Shown: in pieces, positions 12,636 through 24,049 of the stretch
Layout of the letters: the number at the start of each line of letters is the position of its first letter
Position numbering within the stretch: the stretch's first letter is position 1
DNA from: Rehmannia glutinosa
Taxonomy: Eukaryota; Streptophyta; Magnoliopsida; Lamiales; Orobanchaceae
Length of the DNA stretch: 64,000 bases
Direction: 5' to 3'
NCBI GenBank assembly: GCA_016081115.2
Contig: JABTTQ020003038.1
Span: forward strand, 124,001 to 188,000
Position numbers and translations under genes: made by a program
The notes under the pieces: model-generated
Seen by the model: only the letters and a program-made list of their open reading frames with translations
Told to the model about the DNA's origin: nothing
The model's database searches: none

Positions 12636-14119
12636 TGTTTGATAAATGGTTTTATCATGATTTTGATGATTTTGTTTTTATACCAAAACAATGTTTTTAA
12701 AGGTTGTCCAAATACTCCTAAATGATTTAAAATGGTTTTAATATTTTCCGGAGTATTTCCTCAAGGTTATTTTCGACCATATTGGACAACACTTTTAAGG
12801 ATTTTATGTCAACGGGTTTTTACATTGAAACTATGTTTCTAAATGTTGTCCTAATACTCCCGATCGGTCTAAAATGTTTTCACTATTTTTCGGAGTATTT
12901 CTTGAAGTTTATTTTCGATATAAAATTGGACAACACTTTGGTTTTTGAGGTCAACCGTCGTCAGATAGGCAACCCGCACTGAAAGTTGAGGAAAAGAAAA
13001 ACTTCATGTTTGCGAGAAAATGGTCGTGGCAACCGGTCGCCCTATAGGGCAACGTGCCGCCGACGCCGACCCCTTGGGCGACGGTGCACTGGGAGCAAAA
13101 ATTGAAACAGAACGTTTTCTTTTCTTCCAAACCCATGAGGGGACCGGTTGAGGCATAGGTCGACCGGTCGAGGTAGACGTCGATCGGTCGCCTGTGTAAA
13201 TGTGTATTCTCTTTTTCAAACGTCTATTTGTGTGCGACCCATTGCATCGTCGCCTTGAGTTAATGACAAAAATGTAACCGTTGTGCGTGCCAGACATCTT
13301 TTTCCTTAATTTGTGGGATTGATTTCTAACACTCTTTTCTTCAATTGTCTTGCAATTTTTACGTAATTCATGTCCCCAAGAGGAGCCTATCATGTACAAG
13401 ACATCTTCTATAAATAGAGGAAGAATTGAAGCAACACAATAAGAGAGAAAACTACAACACAACAAGATACACTCAAGAATACACTTGTTCTTACATTATC
13501 TTATTTCTTGTTGTAATTTGCCTAGCTATTCACTTTCACATTCTTGAGGTCTAGGCTTTTCTTGATTACACTTGCACTCTATTGTATTATCAATTATCGA
13601 GTTGTAATCTTGATTTTGGTAATCATTCAACACAAGATATCCTTGTGAGTGTTCTTGTGGTAAGAACACACTGGGTGATCTAGGTGTTAGGTGTGAGAAG
13701 ATTGTGGTAATCTTCTTGTTGAGGTGTTGAAGAATTTGGTATTCTTCAAAGTTGAAGATTGTGGTGATCTTCACAAGGTGCCGTTGGAGATTGTGGTAAT
13801 CTTCAAGAGAGATTGTGGTAATCTCAAAGGTGGTGTTGAAGAAGAGTGTGGTGCTCTTCAAGGTGTTGTTGTAAGTTGGTGTTGTATTAATTTGTGGTAA
13901 ATTAATAAAATCTTTTTTTTTTTGAAATCCATCCCGGATATCTTTGGGGTGGTAGAGGATTAGGCCCTAGGTGGGTTGAACCTCTTTAAATCGTCGTGTG
14001 TTGTTTACATTCCGCACCTTTATTATTGTCTTTGAGCATTTGGTTCAAAAAGAGGGCGAAATCGAAAAGATGGAGATAATCTATTCACCCTCTAGATTAT
14101 CGTAGCCGCTTGACTTACA
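12636..14119 (+). repeat. Element C 5' LTR
   Basis: It starts TGTTTGATAAATGG and ends TGACTTACA. A TATA box lies at 13409-13417 (TATAAATAG). Upstream is a GC-rich cluster of CCGGTCG-type palindromes (about 13020-13200). Downstream of the TATA box is a run of imperfect repeats of GATTGTGGTAATCTTC (13690-13860). The 3' LTR is near-identical apart from small indels, mostly in the GC-rich part. Confidence 0.9.
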
Positions 14120-14120
14120 A

Positions 14121-15417
14121 GTGGTATCAAAGCCAAACTCTTTGGCAAGCTCGTTTCACATCGCGAGTGAAGAGAAACGATCATCGGCTACGAACAAAGC
14201 TCATCTTTCCGGCACCTCCACCACCAAGCCACCTCGGTTTGATTCCAAAAATTTTATATTTTGGAAAGAAAGAATGGAATGCTATTTACAAGGTTGCGGG
14301 TTTGATATTTGGAACACCGTCATCAATGGAGAATCCATTCCGACAAAGAATACACCACACACCTCAAAAGGCTTCAAAAAGCTCAATGATGAAGAGAAGA
14401 AAATCATCTCCTTAAATGGTAAAGCTCTTAATATTTTACATTGTTCACTTACCACTTTGGAATTTGATCATGTTGTAGGTATTCGATCGGCACATGAAGT
14501 ATGGCAAAAATTAGAAGCCATCTATGAAGTATATGCAAATGAAAGGAGCAACTCAAAAGCATCTACTTCACAAATGGATACAACATCAAATCCAACAACA
14601 TGGGATTAGCCTTCTACAACCTCCCATGATGAACAAGTTGAACAATGCCTCATGGGCATCAAGAAGAAACGAGGTAAGTTCTAAACCTCTACTTCTTATG
14701 ACAATGAATTGCAAAATGAATATAGTGTTTTGCAAAATGATTATGATGAGCTACAAGATGAATTCCAAAACTTACTTGTTAAATACAAAAATTTGAAAAA
14801 GGAATTCATTATTTTGAAAAATGATAAGGATAGTTTATTTACTTCCTATGAATCACTATCATGTGCTCACACCACCACTCTTGATAAGGTTAGAAACCTT
14901 GAGAAAGATAATAGTACTCTTGTTGAGGATATAATTTGCTTGAAAAATGATTTATCTAAATCCAACTTGAGTACCTATAAGATGACCGATATTGTTGATT
15001 GTTGTGATAAATCGAAACTAGAACTTGATCATAAGCCTAAAGGTGTCAATCACATGAAAAAGAATCAAGTCTCTAAACACATTGGTCATTATGCTCCTAA
15101 ATTATTACATGCTTTTATTGTGGTAAAAAGGGTCATACGGTTAATACTTGTCGGGCTAGAAATAGCTCTAATTATTGTTGGAGACCTAAAAGTCTCAAGA
15201 CTAATCCTAAAGGACCCAAGAACTTGAGGGTACCACAAAATAATGTTATATTAGGTACCCGGCGGAATAATAATCGAAGAAAATTATTACCGCTAAGAAA
15301 ATATCAAATGACCATTTCATTTGATCAAAGAAACCATCATCAACGAAGTGACTTCTCATGGGGAAGATATCATCAACAATGGGAACGGCACAACCCATGG
15401 AAACGGGCGAATTGGTA
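14121..15417 (+). pseudogene. Element C gag (broken)
   Basis: The first open piece (14121-14609) has the copia gag signature PPRFDSKNFIFWKERMECYL and ends in a stop after NPTTWD. A second piece (14709-15227) is a Glu/Lys/Asn-rich coiled coil (LQNDYDELQDEF...). One frame off, a perfect CCHC zinc knuckle (C-x2-C-x4-H-x4-C, CFYCGKKGHTVNTC) lies at 15110-15151, so one frameshift separates coil and knuckle. The tail reaches the spacer region near 15417. Confidence 0.85.
14122..14133 (+). other. Element C primer binding site (tRNA-iMet)
   Basis: TGGTATCAAAGC lies two bases after the LTR end and has one mismatch to the plant tRNA-iMet complement TGGTATCAGAGC. Confidence 0.85.
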
Positions 15418-16131
15418 AACCGTATCTCCCCATTTAAAATATGCATTTTATCTAGTTAGTATGCATGTTTTTATTTGTGCCTATATTGCAAATGAGTTTT
15501 CAAGTATTTATTTTTTAATTAAGGTCTTCAATATATATTTGTGCTTTTAAAATATTTTTGAAAAAGAAGACCTTATATGATGTTTTTAAAACTCTTGTGC
15601 ATTTTTTGTAGACTAGAGTGTGTTATCAATTATCATCTCCTATGGATTTTTATGGCATGAGCTTACTTGCGATATCTCTTAGCCTACACTTTTATCATTA
15701 TGATTTGTGCTAGATTTGTTTTAAGTATTGTGTAGGATTTACATATTTTCACAAATGGCCATTTACGTCATTATTTGTCAAGAAAGGCATAAATTATCGA
15801 GGTACGTTTACTTGTGTTATTCTTACTCTTATAGACTCGATATATGTATTGCCATGTGCCTATGTGCTTGTTTTTCATAGTATTTCATACAAGTGCCATT
15901 AAAAGGATTTTTAGATTTTTTTAAAGGCACTATTCGATATTTGATTGCACATATTTGCTTTGTCAACTTTTGTTCAAATACTTCTTTTAAATGAGGTCTC
16001 AATTATATGCTATCGGATTTTCAAATTTCAAAAGAGACCTTTTGTAGCTTTCTTAAGCTAATTTGAACTTGCATGATTTATTAGACTCTTGATGATCTTC
16101 TAAATGCATAGTATGTGTTTCTTGCTTCATG

Positions 16132-16171
<40 letters not shown>

Positions 16172-16430
16172 TCTATTCCTACTATGCTCTTTTGCAAGAT
16201 ATTTTGTGATTGATGATTGAGGCATGTTTTTACACTTGGGCTATTTTTTTCTTGCTTATATAAGCGATGCCGTTAATGAGTTTGTTAAGTTGTGTAGATG
16301 AGAAATGAAGTACTCCAAATATTAGTTACCTCAAAATATTTGGATGTACATATTCTACTATGAACACCTTAGATCAATTGGATGCCCTATGATGATAGTG
16401 ATGAAGAAGACAAATTCCTCAATTGATGCT
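15418..16430 (+). other. Element C: non-coding stretch where protease and integrase should be
   Basis: This 1-kb AT-rich segment has no readable protease or integrase motif on either strand. It contains a (TA)n microsatellite at about 16137-16167. The copia order gag, protease, integrase, RT is therefore interrupted by an apparent replacement or deletion. Confidence 0.6.
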
Positions 16431-17340
16431 TCAAGATGAAGATTGGTTTTTAGAATTGCAAGAGAGCTAAAAAGGAAATGATACTTGGAAGTTGATGACA
16501 TGTCTTTCATCACAAACGATTATAAATGCAAAATGGGCACTCGAAACAAACTCGATGACCAAGGCAACATTGGTCGAACTAAGGCGAGGTTAGTAGCTCG
16601 AAGGTATTTTCAAGAAGAAGGTAATGATTTTGATGTAATATTTGCACTCATAGCTCTTTTAGAAGCTATTTGTATTTTACTTGCCCATTCTTGTTTTAAG
16701 AAAATTTCAAGCTTTACTAAATGGATGTTAATTTTCTAAATGGTTTTATTCATATAGAAGTCTATCGGAGTTTAAAATTCTAGGCCAAATTTTTTTTAAA
16801 AAAAGGCCTTGTACGGATGATAGACTTAGCTATTTTTGCTAAATGATTCTACAAGAGGTAAAGTTGATACTACTACTCTTTGTTTTTGAAAAAGGGCAAG
16901 ATTGTTTACTTGTGCATATTTATGAGAATATATTTGGTACTACTAATGAATATTTGTGCAAGATATTTTTCCAAGTTGATGCAAGGTGTACTTGAAATGA
17001 GCATGATGGGGAGCTCAATTTCTCGCTGACTTCAAATCATTCAATGCCAAGTAGATGGTTACATTTCAAAAGAACTCTTGAAGGAGTTAGGCATTGAAGA
17101 AAGAAGAATCATCTCAACCTCTATGGCTACCAATGAAGAGATTGACAAAGGTTGAGAAAGGCATGTCGGTTGACAAACAAATTCGAGGTATGTTTTCTTG
17201 TATTATTTCTATAGACTCGACATTCCATATGCCTTATGTCTATATGCTCGACTTCAAAAATTATCCCAACGAATCTCATTAAAGTGCCGTTAAAAGAAAT
17301 TTTCAAATATTTGAAAGGTATCTTCTTCTTATGACTTGTT
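16431..17340 (+). pseudogene. Element C reverse transcriptase to RNase H fragment (decayed)
   Basis: Pieces in several frames follow the Sirevirus RT order. RNKLDDQGNIGRTKARLVAR lies at 16530-16610. A YVDDIIFG-equivalent is decayed near 16915-16935. LCKIFFQVDARC-type pieces follow, then EMSMMGEL (about 16997-17020). EIDKVEKGMSVD-like text lies at 17138-17180 and FKYLKG near 17305-17325. No frame stays open beyond 85 codons. Confidence 0.8.
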
Positions 17341-18888
17341 GTATCCAAAGCTTTAAAATGTTCTTATTTTTCTGGATAACAAGTCCGGTGAAAATTATTC
17401 AAAATATAGTTCGTCATAATCAACTAAACATATTGAGATTCGAAAAACTTTCTAAGGGATTGCGTTTTTAACAAAAACTTGAGATGTGTTTAATTAAAGT
17501 CTCAAGGATAACTCGCGGACATTTGTTCATTTACCGCCGAGTATTTGATCTCATTTCGAGCTTGATTATGACATAATGCATATTGAATGAAGCTTACGTT
17601 TGCATTTTACACGTTTTTAAAACTTAGGGCGAAAAATCGGATTTTTGGTTGAAAATCGGATTTTTGAAAAAGCGACAGATGAGGTGGTTTGAAGGGTTGA
17701 GGGCAACCGTCGCCCTCAACGTCGACCGTCGCCCTCAACCACGACCGGTCGCCCTAAGCAAAATATTGGATAAAAATGGTTCTGTCTTGATTCGCAACTC
17801 TAACATATTTTGGCCATTTTTCGTCCCCTTCGCAAATTTCACACACAATTCACTTCAAATGAGTTTTGATGCATGAATTATATATTTTGGGACTACCTAG
17901 CTCGGTTATCATCATCATTGCTCGTCTTTACCGATCAAATGGTAAGAATTCCACTTCCTTAATCTCAATTGGGTTGAACCCCTGAGAACTTGGCATATAT
18001 GTACTATCTTGATGAAATTAGTATATATTTGTGATGAGCTTATTGATTGTTGATGAATGATATTTATTAAATTGCATTTGGTGATGAAAAACTTGGCTTG
18101 ATTTCATTTACAAGGGCTATATATATTCTTTTCAACTTTTGACGCCCGCCAAGTGTTCGATAAAACGTTTCAATGAAAAATTCATCGCCTACATGATTCT
18201 CGATTTCAAAAGTCTTATACATTTATGGATATCATGTTTTACTTATCAAATGAGTTTTCATAAGCTTCTTCAAGTTATATGATTCAACTTTTCCCTCCTA
18301 TTTGGTTTATAAGCTTCAATGTTCAAATAACTCGGTACATCGGTTTAGTTGCGCACTTTGATATGAACATATGATGTATTTATCGTGCTAACATTCTTTT
18401 TGATGATTCCAAAGGGGAGAAACAGGTTATAAGCTCTTTAGCTCAAAGAAGCTAAGATAAGCTTAACAAAAAGAAGCTACAAGCTATGGCTTCATAAAGC
18501 CATAAGTTGTGGATCATATTTAGTCCACTTGGTGCATTATGGTTATATATGAATCATGGTCCATTGGTTGTAGTATGGACTTATATATGTTTCTAATGAT
18601 GTCTCTTTGACAGGGGAGCTTTTAAGTTATTGATACTTAAGCTCAATATCGAAAAGCTAATATTTTAGCTTATGTTTAAGTTCTTCTACATATCTCTTGT
18701 TGTGCATGTTGATAGGGGAGCATTTGCTATATGTGTTTGAATATCTCTACTCCCATCCTTGTGTTTTTATTGCATGGAATGTTGTCGCTCAACAGACGAG
18801 TTCTCTTTAACTTAGGTAAAATTGTTTTGTTTTCAAAATCGACCTCGTTAAAATTGTTTTGGTTTGTAATCATCAAAAAGGGGGAGAT
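17341..18888 (+). other. Element C 3' untranslated region and polypurine tract
   Basis: No coding motif is seen. A patch at about 17680-17760 repeats CGTCGCCCTCAAC-type text related to the LTR palindrome cluster. The segment ends CATCAAAAAGGGGGAGAT (18871-18888), the polypurine tract that abuts the 3' LTR. Confidence 0.75.
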
Positions 18889-20380
18889 TGTTTGATAAAT
18901 GGTTTTATCATGATTTTGATGATTTTGTTTTTATACCAAAACAATGTTTTTAAAGGTTGTCCAAATACTCCTAAATGATTTAAAATGGTTTTAATATTTT
19001 AGGAGTATTTCCTCAAGTTTATTTTCGACCATATTGGACAACACATTTAAGGATTTTATGTCAATGGGTTTTTACATTGAAACTATGTTTCTAAATGTTG
19101 TCCTAATACTCCCGATCGGTCTAAAATGTTTTCACTATTTTTCGGAGTATTTCTTGAAGTTTATTTTCGATATAAAATTGGACAACACTTTGGTTTTGAG
19201 GTCAACCGGTCGCCGTATAGGGCAACCCGTACCTGAAAGTTGAGGAAAACAGAAAACTTCATGTTTGCAGAAAATGGTCAGGGCAACCGGTCGCCCTATA
19301 GGGCAACCGGTGCCGTCGACCGGTCGACCCTTGGGCGGCCCTGCACTGGAGCAAAAATTGAAGCGTAACGTTTTCTTTCTTCCAAACCCATGAGGGGACG
19401 GTTGAGGCATAGGTCGACCCGGTCGAGGTAGACGTCGGACCGGTCGCCTTGTGTAAATGTGTATTCTCTTTTTCAAACGTCTATTTGTGTGCGACCGTCG
19501 CTTTGAGTTTGACAAAGAAAATGTAACCGTTGTGCAAGTTGAGACATCTTTTCCTTAATTTGTGGGATTGATTTCTAACAGCTCTTTTCTTCAATTGTCT
19601 TGCAATTTTTACAGAATTCATGTCCCCAAGAGGAGCCTATCATGTACAAGACATCTTCTATAAATAGAGGAAGAATTGAAGCAACACAATAAGAGAGAAA
19701 ACTACAACACAACAAGATACACTCAAGAATACACTTGTTCTTACATTGTCTTATTTCTTGTTGTAATTTGCCTAGCTATTCACTTTCACATTCTTGAGGT
19801 CTAGGCTTTTCTTGATTACACTTGCACTCTATTGTATTATCAATTATCGAGTTGTAATCTTGAATTTGGGTAATCATTCAACACAAGATATCCTTGTGAG
19901 TGTTCTTGTGGTAAGAACACACTTGGGTGATCTAGGTGTTAGGTGTGAGAAGATTGTGGTAATCTTCTTGTTGAGGTGTTGAAGAATTTGGTATTCTTCA
20001 AAGTTGAAGATTGTGGTGATCTTCACAAGGTGCCGTTGGAGATTGTGGTAATCTTCAAGAGAGATTGTGGTAATCTCAAAGGTGGTGTTGAAGAAGAGTG
20101 TGGTGCTCTTCTTCAAGGTGTTGTTGTAAGTTGGTGTTGTATTAATTTGTGGTAAATTAATAAAATCTTTTTCTTTTTGAAATCCATCCCGGATATCTTT
20201 GGGGTGGTAGAGGATTAGGCCCTAGGTGGGTTGAACCTCTTTAAATCGTCGTGTGTTGTTTACATTCCGCACCTTTATTATTGTCTTTGAGCATTTGGTT
20301 CGAAAAAGAGGCGAAATCGAAAAGATGGAGATAATTTATTCACCCCCCCTCTAGATTATCGTAGAGTCGCTTGACTTACA
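18889..20380 (+). repeat. Element C 3' LTR
   Basis: It starts TGTTTGATAAATGG and ends TTGACTTACA. The TATA box is at 19659-19667. It is 1492 bp against 1484 bp for the 5' LTR. The LTRs differ mainly by short indels in the CCGGTCG-rich part (about 19200-19450). Confidence 0.92.
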
Positions 20381-20598
20381 GAGTTCCCGTCTACTCTTCT
20401 TTTGCCATACTTAGTTGTCTTGCAATGAGTCTTCCTTCTAGTTCTCCAGTTGTCTTCTTGCATGTTTGGGCGTAGGCGATTTAACGCCTTGATCACCCTA
20501 TTTATTACAATGCATTTTACAACAAGAATGGGGTGCCAACTTCCTATTCTAAGTTTTACATGGCATTCATCAAAATCTAAACAATAAATTTCCTAACA
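20381..20598 (-). repeat. Element A, 5' LTR, outer part (after element C)
   Basis: It starts with the second GAGTT copy. The sequence 20386-20598 then matches 86-301 of the other element A LTR. It ends ...TTCCTAACA, the outer terminus of element A. The next bases CTGTC are B1 LTR sequence, so element A lies inside the 5' LTR of element B1. Confidence 0.87.
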
Positions 20599-22171
20599 CT
20601 GTCATTCTACATTTTAGCATATTGACATTTCCTTTCCTTCAAAGCTTGAAAGTCGAAACATTTTCTATTGTTCGCTATGATTCCGGTTTTGCAAGTCTTT
20701 GCTAAACCGGAATCAGAAAGTCATTGAATCTTAGAGACGAATGTGAGAACCATAAACGCTTTGTATAGGGGCGTATTTTTGTAAGTCCAAGTGGCTACAA
20801 TAATCAGGGGGGTGAATAGATTATCCGGTTTTTGATTTTGCCCTCTTTTTCAAAAAGACTCAAGCAAAAATGAAATGCTAAATGCGGAAAGTAAATAACA
20901 CACGCCAATTTATAGTAGTTCAACCCACCTAGGGCCTAATCTACTACCACCCTAGTATATCAGGGATGGATTTCAAAAAAAAAAAGATTTTATTAATTTA
21001 CCAAAAATTAATACAACACCTTGAGGATTACCACAACCCTCTTTCACCACCTTGAGGATTACCACAATCCTCTTACATCACCTGAGGATTACCACAACCC
21101 TCTTACGACACCTTTGAAGATTACCACAACCTTCAAACACCTATCACCTAGATCACCTAAGTGTATTCTTACCACAAGAATACTCACAAGGATGTCTTGT
21201 GTTGAATGATGACCAAAATCAAGATTACAACTCAATAATGATTGATACAATATGAGTACAAGTGTAATCAAGAATTGAAAGCCTAGACCTCAAATAAGTG
21301 CAAGTGAAAGTGCTTAGGCTAATACAACAAGATATATGAAAGTGTTTTGCTCAATTGCTCTTTGCTTGTATATTGTGTTGTGTTGTATCTTGTTGCTTGA
21401 ATGGAGCCTCTATTTATAGGAGAGGACTTGGCTTTCATTTCCAGACATTGGCTCCTCCGTGGGGAGTGATTTGCTGCAAAAGAAACCATTTAAAATGATC
21501 AATATAGCTGTTAGAAATCAATCCCACAAAATAGGGAAAAGTTTGTCAAAACGCAACGGATAGTTTCTTTGATAAACATGGGGTTCGACCGGTCGCGCAG
21601 AGAGATAAGATTGAAATTGAATTTCTGCGAATTTTTACACAGGGGATCGGTCGAGGGGGGTGCGACCGGTCGCCGCCTTAGTGTGGACAGAGTTGCCCTT
21701 GAAGATTTTACAAAACAGAGAAGTCTGGAACAAAAATTCAACTCCAGTGCATCGTCGCCCGCCGGATCGACCGGTCGGCCGCACCTGGCCGCCTCGCTTC
21801 TATTTTTCTTACGCCCCATTTTCTGTTTCTCGGCCAACTCGGTCACGGGTTGCCTATGGGACGACCGGTCGAGCACGAAACAAATGTGTTGTCCAATTTT
21901 TATTGAAAATAAACTTCAAGAAATACTCAGAAAAATAGTAAAAACATTTTAAGTTGATCGGAAGTATTTAGACAACATTTAGGGACATAGTTTTGGTTTA
22001 AAAACATATTTGAACAAAATCGAACATAATCATCAAAATCATGATAAAAATATTTATCTAACAATTTCATCTTTATGAGATCGAATTTAATTCAGGGCCT
22101 CGACTTAAGCCATACACTTAATCTAGCCATTTTTTTCCTAAACAGAAACCTTCACCATATTTTACCCAACA
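20599..22171 (+). repeat. Element B1 5' LTR remnant, split by solo LTR D
   Basis: 20599-20779 and 22064-22171 match 24936-25108 and 25109-25216 of the B1 3' LTR (shared CTTCAAAGCTTGAAAGTCG and CCGGTTTTG). It ends CCCAACA at 22171, like the 3' LTR. The upstream part of this LTR lies left of the window, beyond element A. Confidence 0.82.
20780..22063 (-). mobile_element. Solo LTR D (relative of element C LTR)
   Basis: This 1284-bp sequence has TG...CA ends when read on the minus strand (TGTTAGATAAATAT ... GGACTTACA). It is flanked by ATTTT (20775-20779) and ATTTC (22064-22068), a 4/5 target duplication; the unoccupied B1 3' LTR reads GTATTTCGCG there. It shares with the element C LTR the TATA region (TATAAATAG near 21411-21420), the GGATTACCACAA repeats (21026-21130) and CCGGTCG palindromes (21590-21870). 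No internal region remains, as expected from LTR-LTR recombination. Confidence 0.85.
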
Positions 22172-22800
22172 ATCGCAAGACGAAATATATTCGATTTTGT
22201 TTTTCGTTGAAGACGATGGTTCCAGGTTCGAAGGTTGCCGCTTCCTGGCGCCATGGCGAAAAAACCTAAGTTCTCCCGGTGGTGACTTCAAGAGATGGCA
22301 ACAAAATATGTTGTTCTACGTGACAACCTTGGGGGTCTGTCTTGGTTTTCGGGAAGGAGGATCCCCTACATTGGTGATGAAGAATCGGACAATGAACGGA
22401 GAATCGTTGTGGATGCTTGGCATAACAGTGATTTCTGCGTCCGAATTATGTTTTGAATGCGCTAGACGATACCTTGTACAATGTCTATAGTTCGTTCAAA
22501 ACGTCCAAAAAGTTCAGGACTCTTTGGAGAAGAAATATAAAAGAAGATGTCGGCACAAAGAAATTTGTGGTCGGTAAATTTTTGGATTATAAAATGGTTG
22601 ACACCAAGATGGCGATTAGCCAAGTGTAAGAAATTCGATCATACTTCACGACTTAGTGCCTCAAGGATGATTCGAGTGAGTCGTTCAAGTGGCTGCGATT
22701 ATCAAAAATTCCCGCCGTCATGGAAAGATTTTAAGAAATACCTCAAGCACAAGCGGAAGGAAATGGGGCTTGAGGATTTAATAGTTCGACTGGATTGAGG
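22172..22800 (+). pseudogene. Element B1 gag (broken)
   Basis: An ATG at 22216 follows the leader shared with B2 (CGTTGAAGACGATGG). Pieces read FKRWQQNMLFYVTTL (22291 on) and, in another frame, WKDFKKYLKHKRKEMGLEDL (22720-22790). This is the gag_2/UBN2-type capsid fold of copia elements. The frames shift several times. Confidence 0.8.
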
Positions 22801-23395
22801 AAGACAACCGGATTTCAAATGGAAATCGAGAAAATGTAGGGGTATGATCATACTTTGTGGAACACATTGGAGTTTCTGTTGCATTTTAAATACAACAAAA
22901 GGTGTTTCCAAAAGTGTTGTAAACACCGAAATCACATTTGCATGAGGTGTTGTCGAAAGTGTTGTAACACTAAAGGCGCATAATCGTAACAAGTTGAATC
23001 AAGTCTTACTAAAACGTGATAACATCAAAGGTTACACACCTTATAAAAGATGGAGTTGTTGGAACTAATATCTGAAATCTGGTAGAACGAGATTTAACTG
23101 GATAGTCGGGATAATGTTCTAACAAAATAAAATAAAAATGGCTGAGAGCCATAAGAATTCGGATGATCTTGTGTTAAACAATATATCAGGAAGTTGAAAG
23201 GAGAGCTTTACTTTTTAGCAAACCACATAAAGGAGATTGCCTTGAAATGTAGGGTGCTTTGGAAAAAGTAGAAGACCAAAGAAATAAATTCAACATTTAT
23301 GATATAAGTGATAGTACGATTATTAAATCAAGAAATGTTGTAAGTCTAGACGTTTTTGTTGTAGACATAAAACCAATAAACAGATTGATATCGAA
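22801..23395 (+). other. Element B1 scrambled middle, most of pol deleted
   Basis: Between gag and the RNase H end only about 0.6 kb remains, against about 3.2 kb in B2. The only faint match is YDISDSTIIKSRN (about 23299-23340), which resembles the integrase end of B2 near 61480-61515. The rest is unrecognised. Confidence 0.55.
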
Positions 23396-24049
23396 ATGGG
23401 GTTATTTCGGTTGACTACGTGAAGTCAAAGGAAAATCTTGCAGATCCGCTTACGAAAGACATAAATCGAGATCAATCGTATAAACTGTTAAGGGCAATGT
23501 GTTTAAAATCCACAACTTAAAGAATTTTCATGCGTTAACCCAACCTTGTGAATTGGAGATCCCAAGACCTTGGTTCAATGGGACAACTAAGTTATGAATG
23601 TTCAGTTGAACACTTGGAAAATGTGTTAGCTCATTCTCGATACATCCAAGTGAATGAAAACCTGCTGAATGTGGTGAGGTTAAGTTTAAGAATTTTAATG
23701 ATTCCTATACCGAAAGGTGGAGTATGGCAGGATACTCTTCAATAGGAGATCACCTATATAAGTGAGAAGTAATGGCCGCTTCAAAAGAAACACTTATGAA
23801 TCTAAGATATGGTCCAGGTCGAAATGGACACAACGTGAGAACAAAAGTGTTATAGTTATTATTGTGTAAGTATTGTTGTCTCGGTTTACACAAACGACTG
23901 AGTAGTTCAAGACATCGCGTCACTAAGCAGCCAGTAAATCCGATAGTATTTTACTAAGGAAGGTTCAAAGCCACAAGCTACCTATCCCGATGCAATAACG
24001 ATTCCGAGACTTTCAAATACACATGCATTAATTTCATTCATGTGGGGAT
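23396..24049 (+). pseudogene. Element B1 RNase H end and 3' region
   Basis: The frame reads GVISVDYVKSKENLADPLTK (about 23400-23458), the C-terminal end of copia RNase H. A conserved 0.5-kb non-coding tail follows; it is nearly the same as 63200-63766 of B2. It ends with the purine tract TGTGGGGAT before the LTR. Confidence 0.82.

Larger units (their letters stand above)
12636..20380 (+). mobile_element. Element C: nested copia LTR retrotransposon
   Basis: This is a complete 7.7-kb insertion with TG...CA termini and two LTRs (12636-14119 and 18889-20380). It also has a tRNA-iMet primer site (14122-14133), a polypurine tract (18875-18888) and a 5-bp GAGTT duplication. Inside are gag remnants and a decayed reverse transcriptase to RNase H segment. 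I found no protease or integrase, so it looks like a deleted, non-autonomous copy. It sits inside the 5' LTR of element A in the opposite orientation. Confidence 0.92.

Noticed and set aside
13526..13861. Minus-strand ORFs rich in ITTI and EDYHN repeats (also 19874-20116, 21021-21209)
   Set aside because: They are antisense translations of the GATTGTGGTAATCTTC repeats inside LTRs of C and D, not genes.
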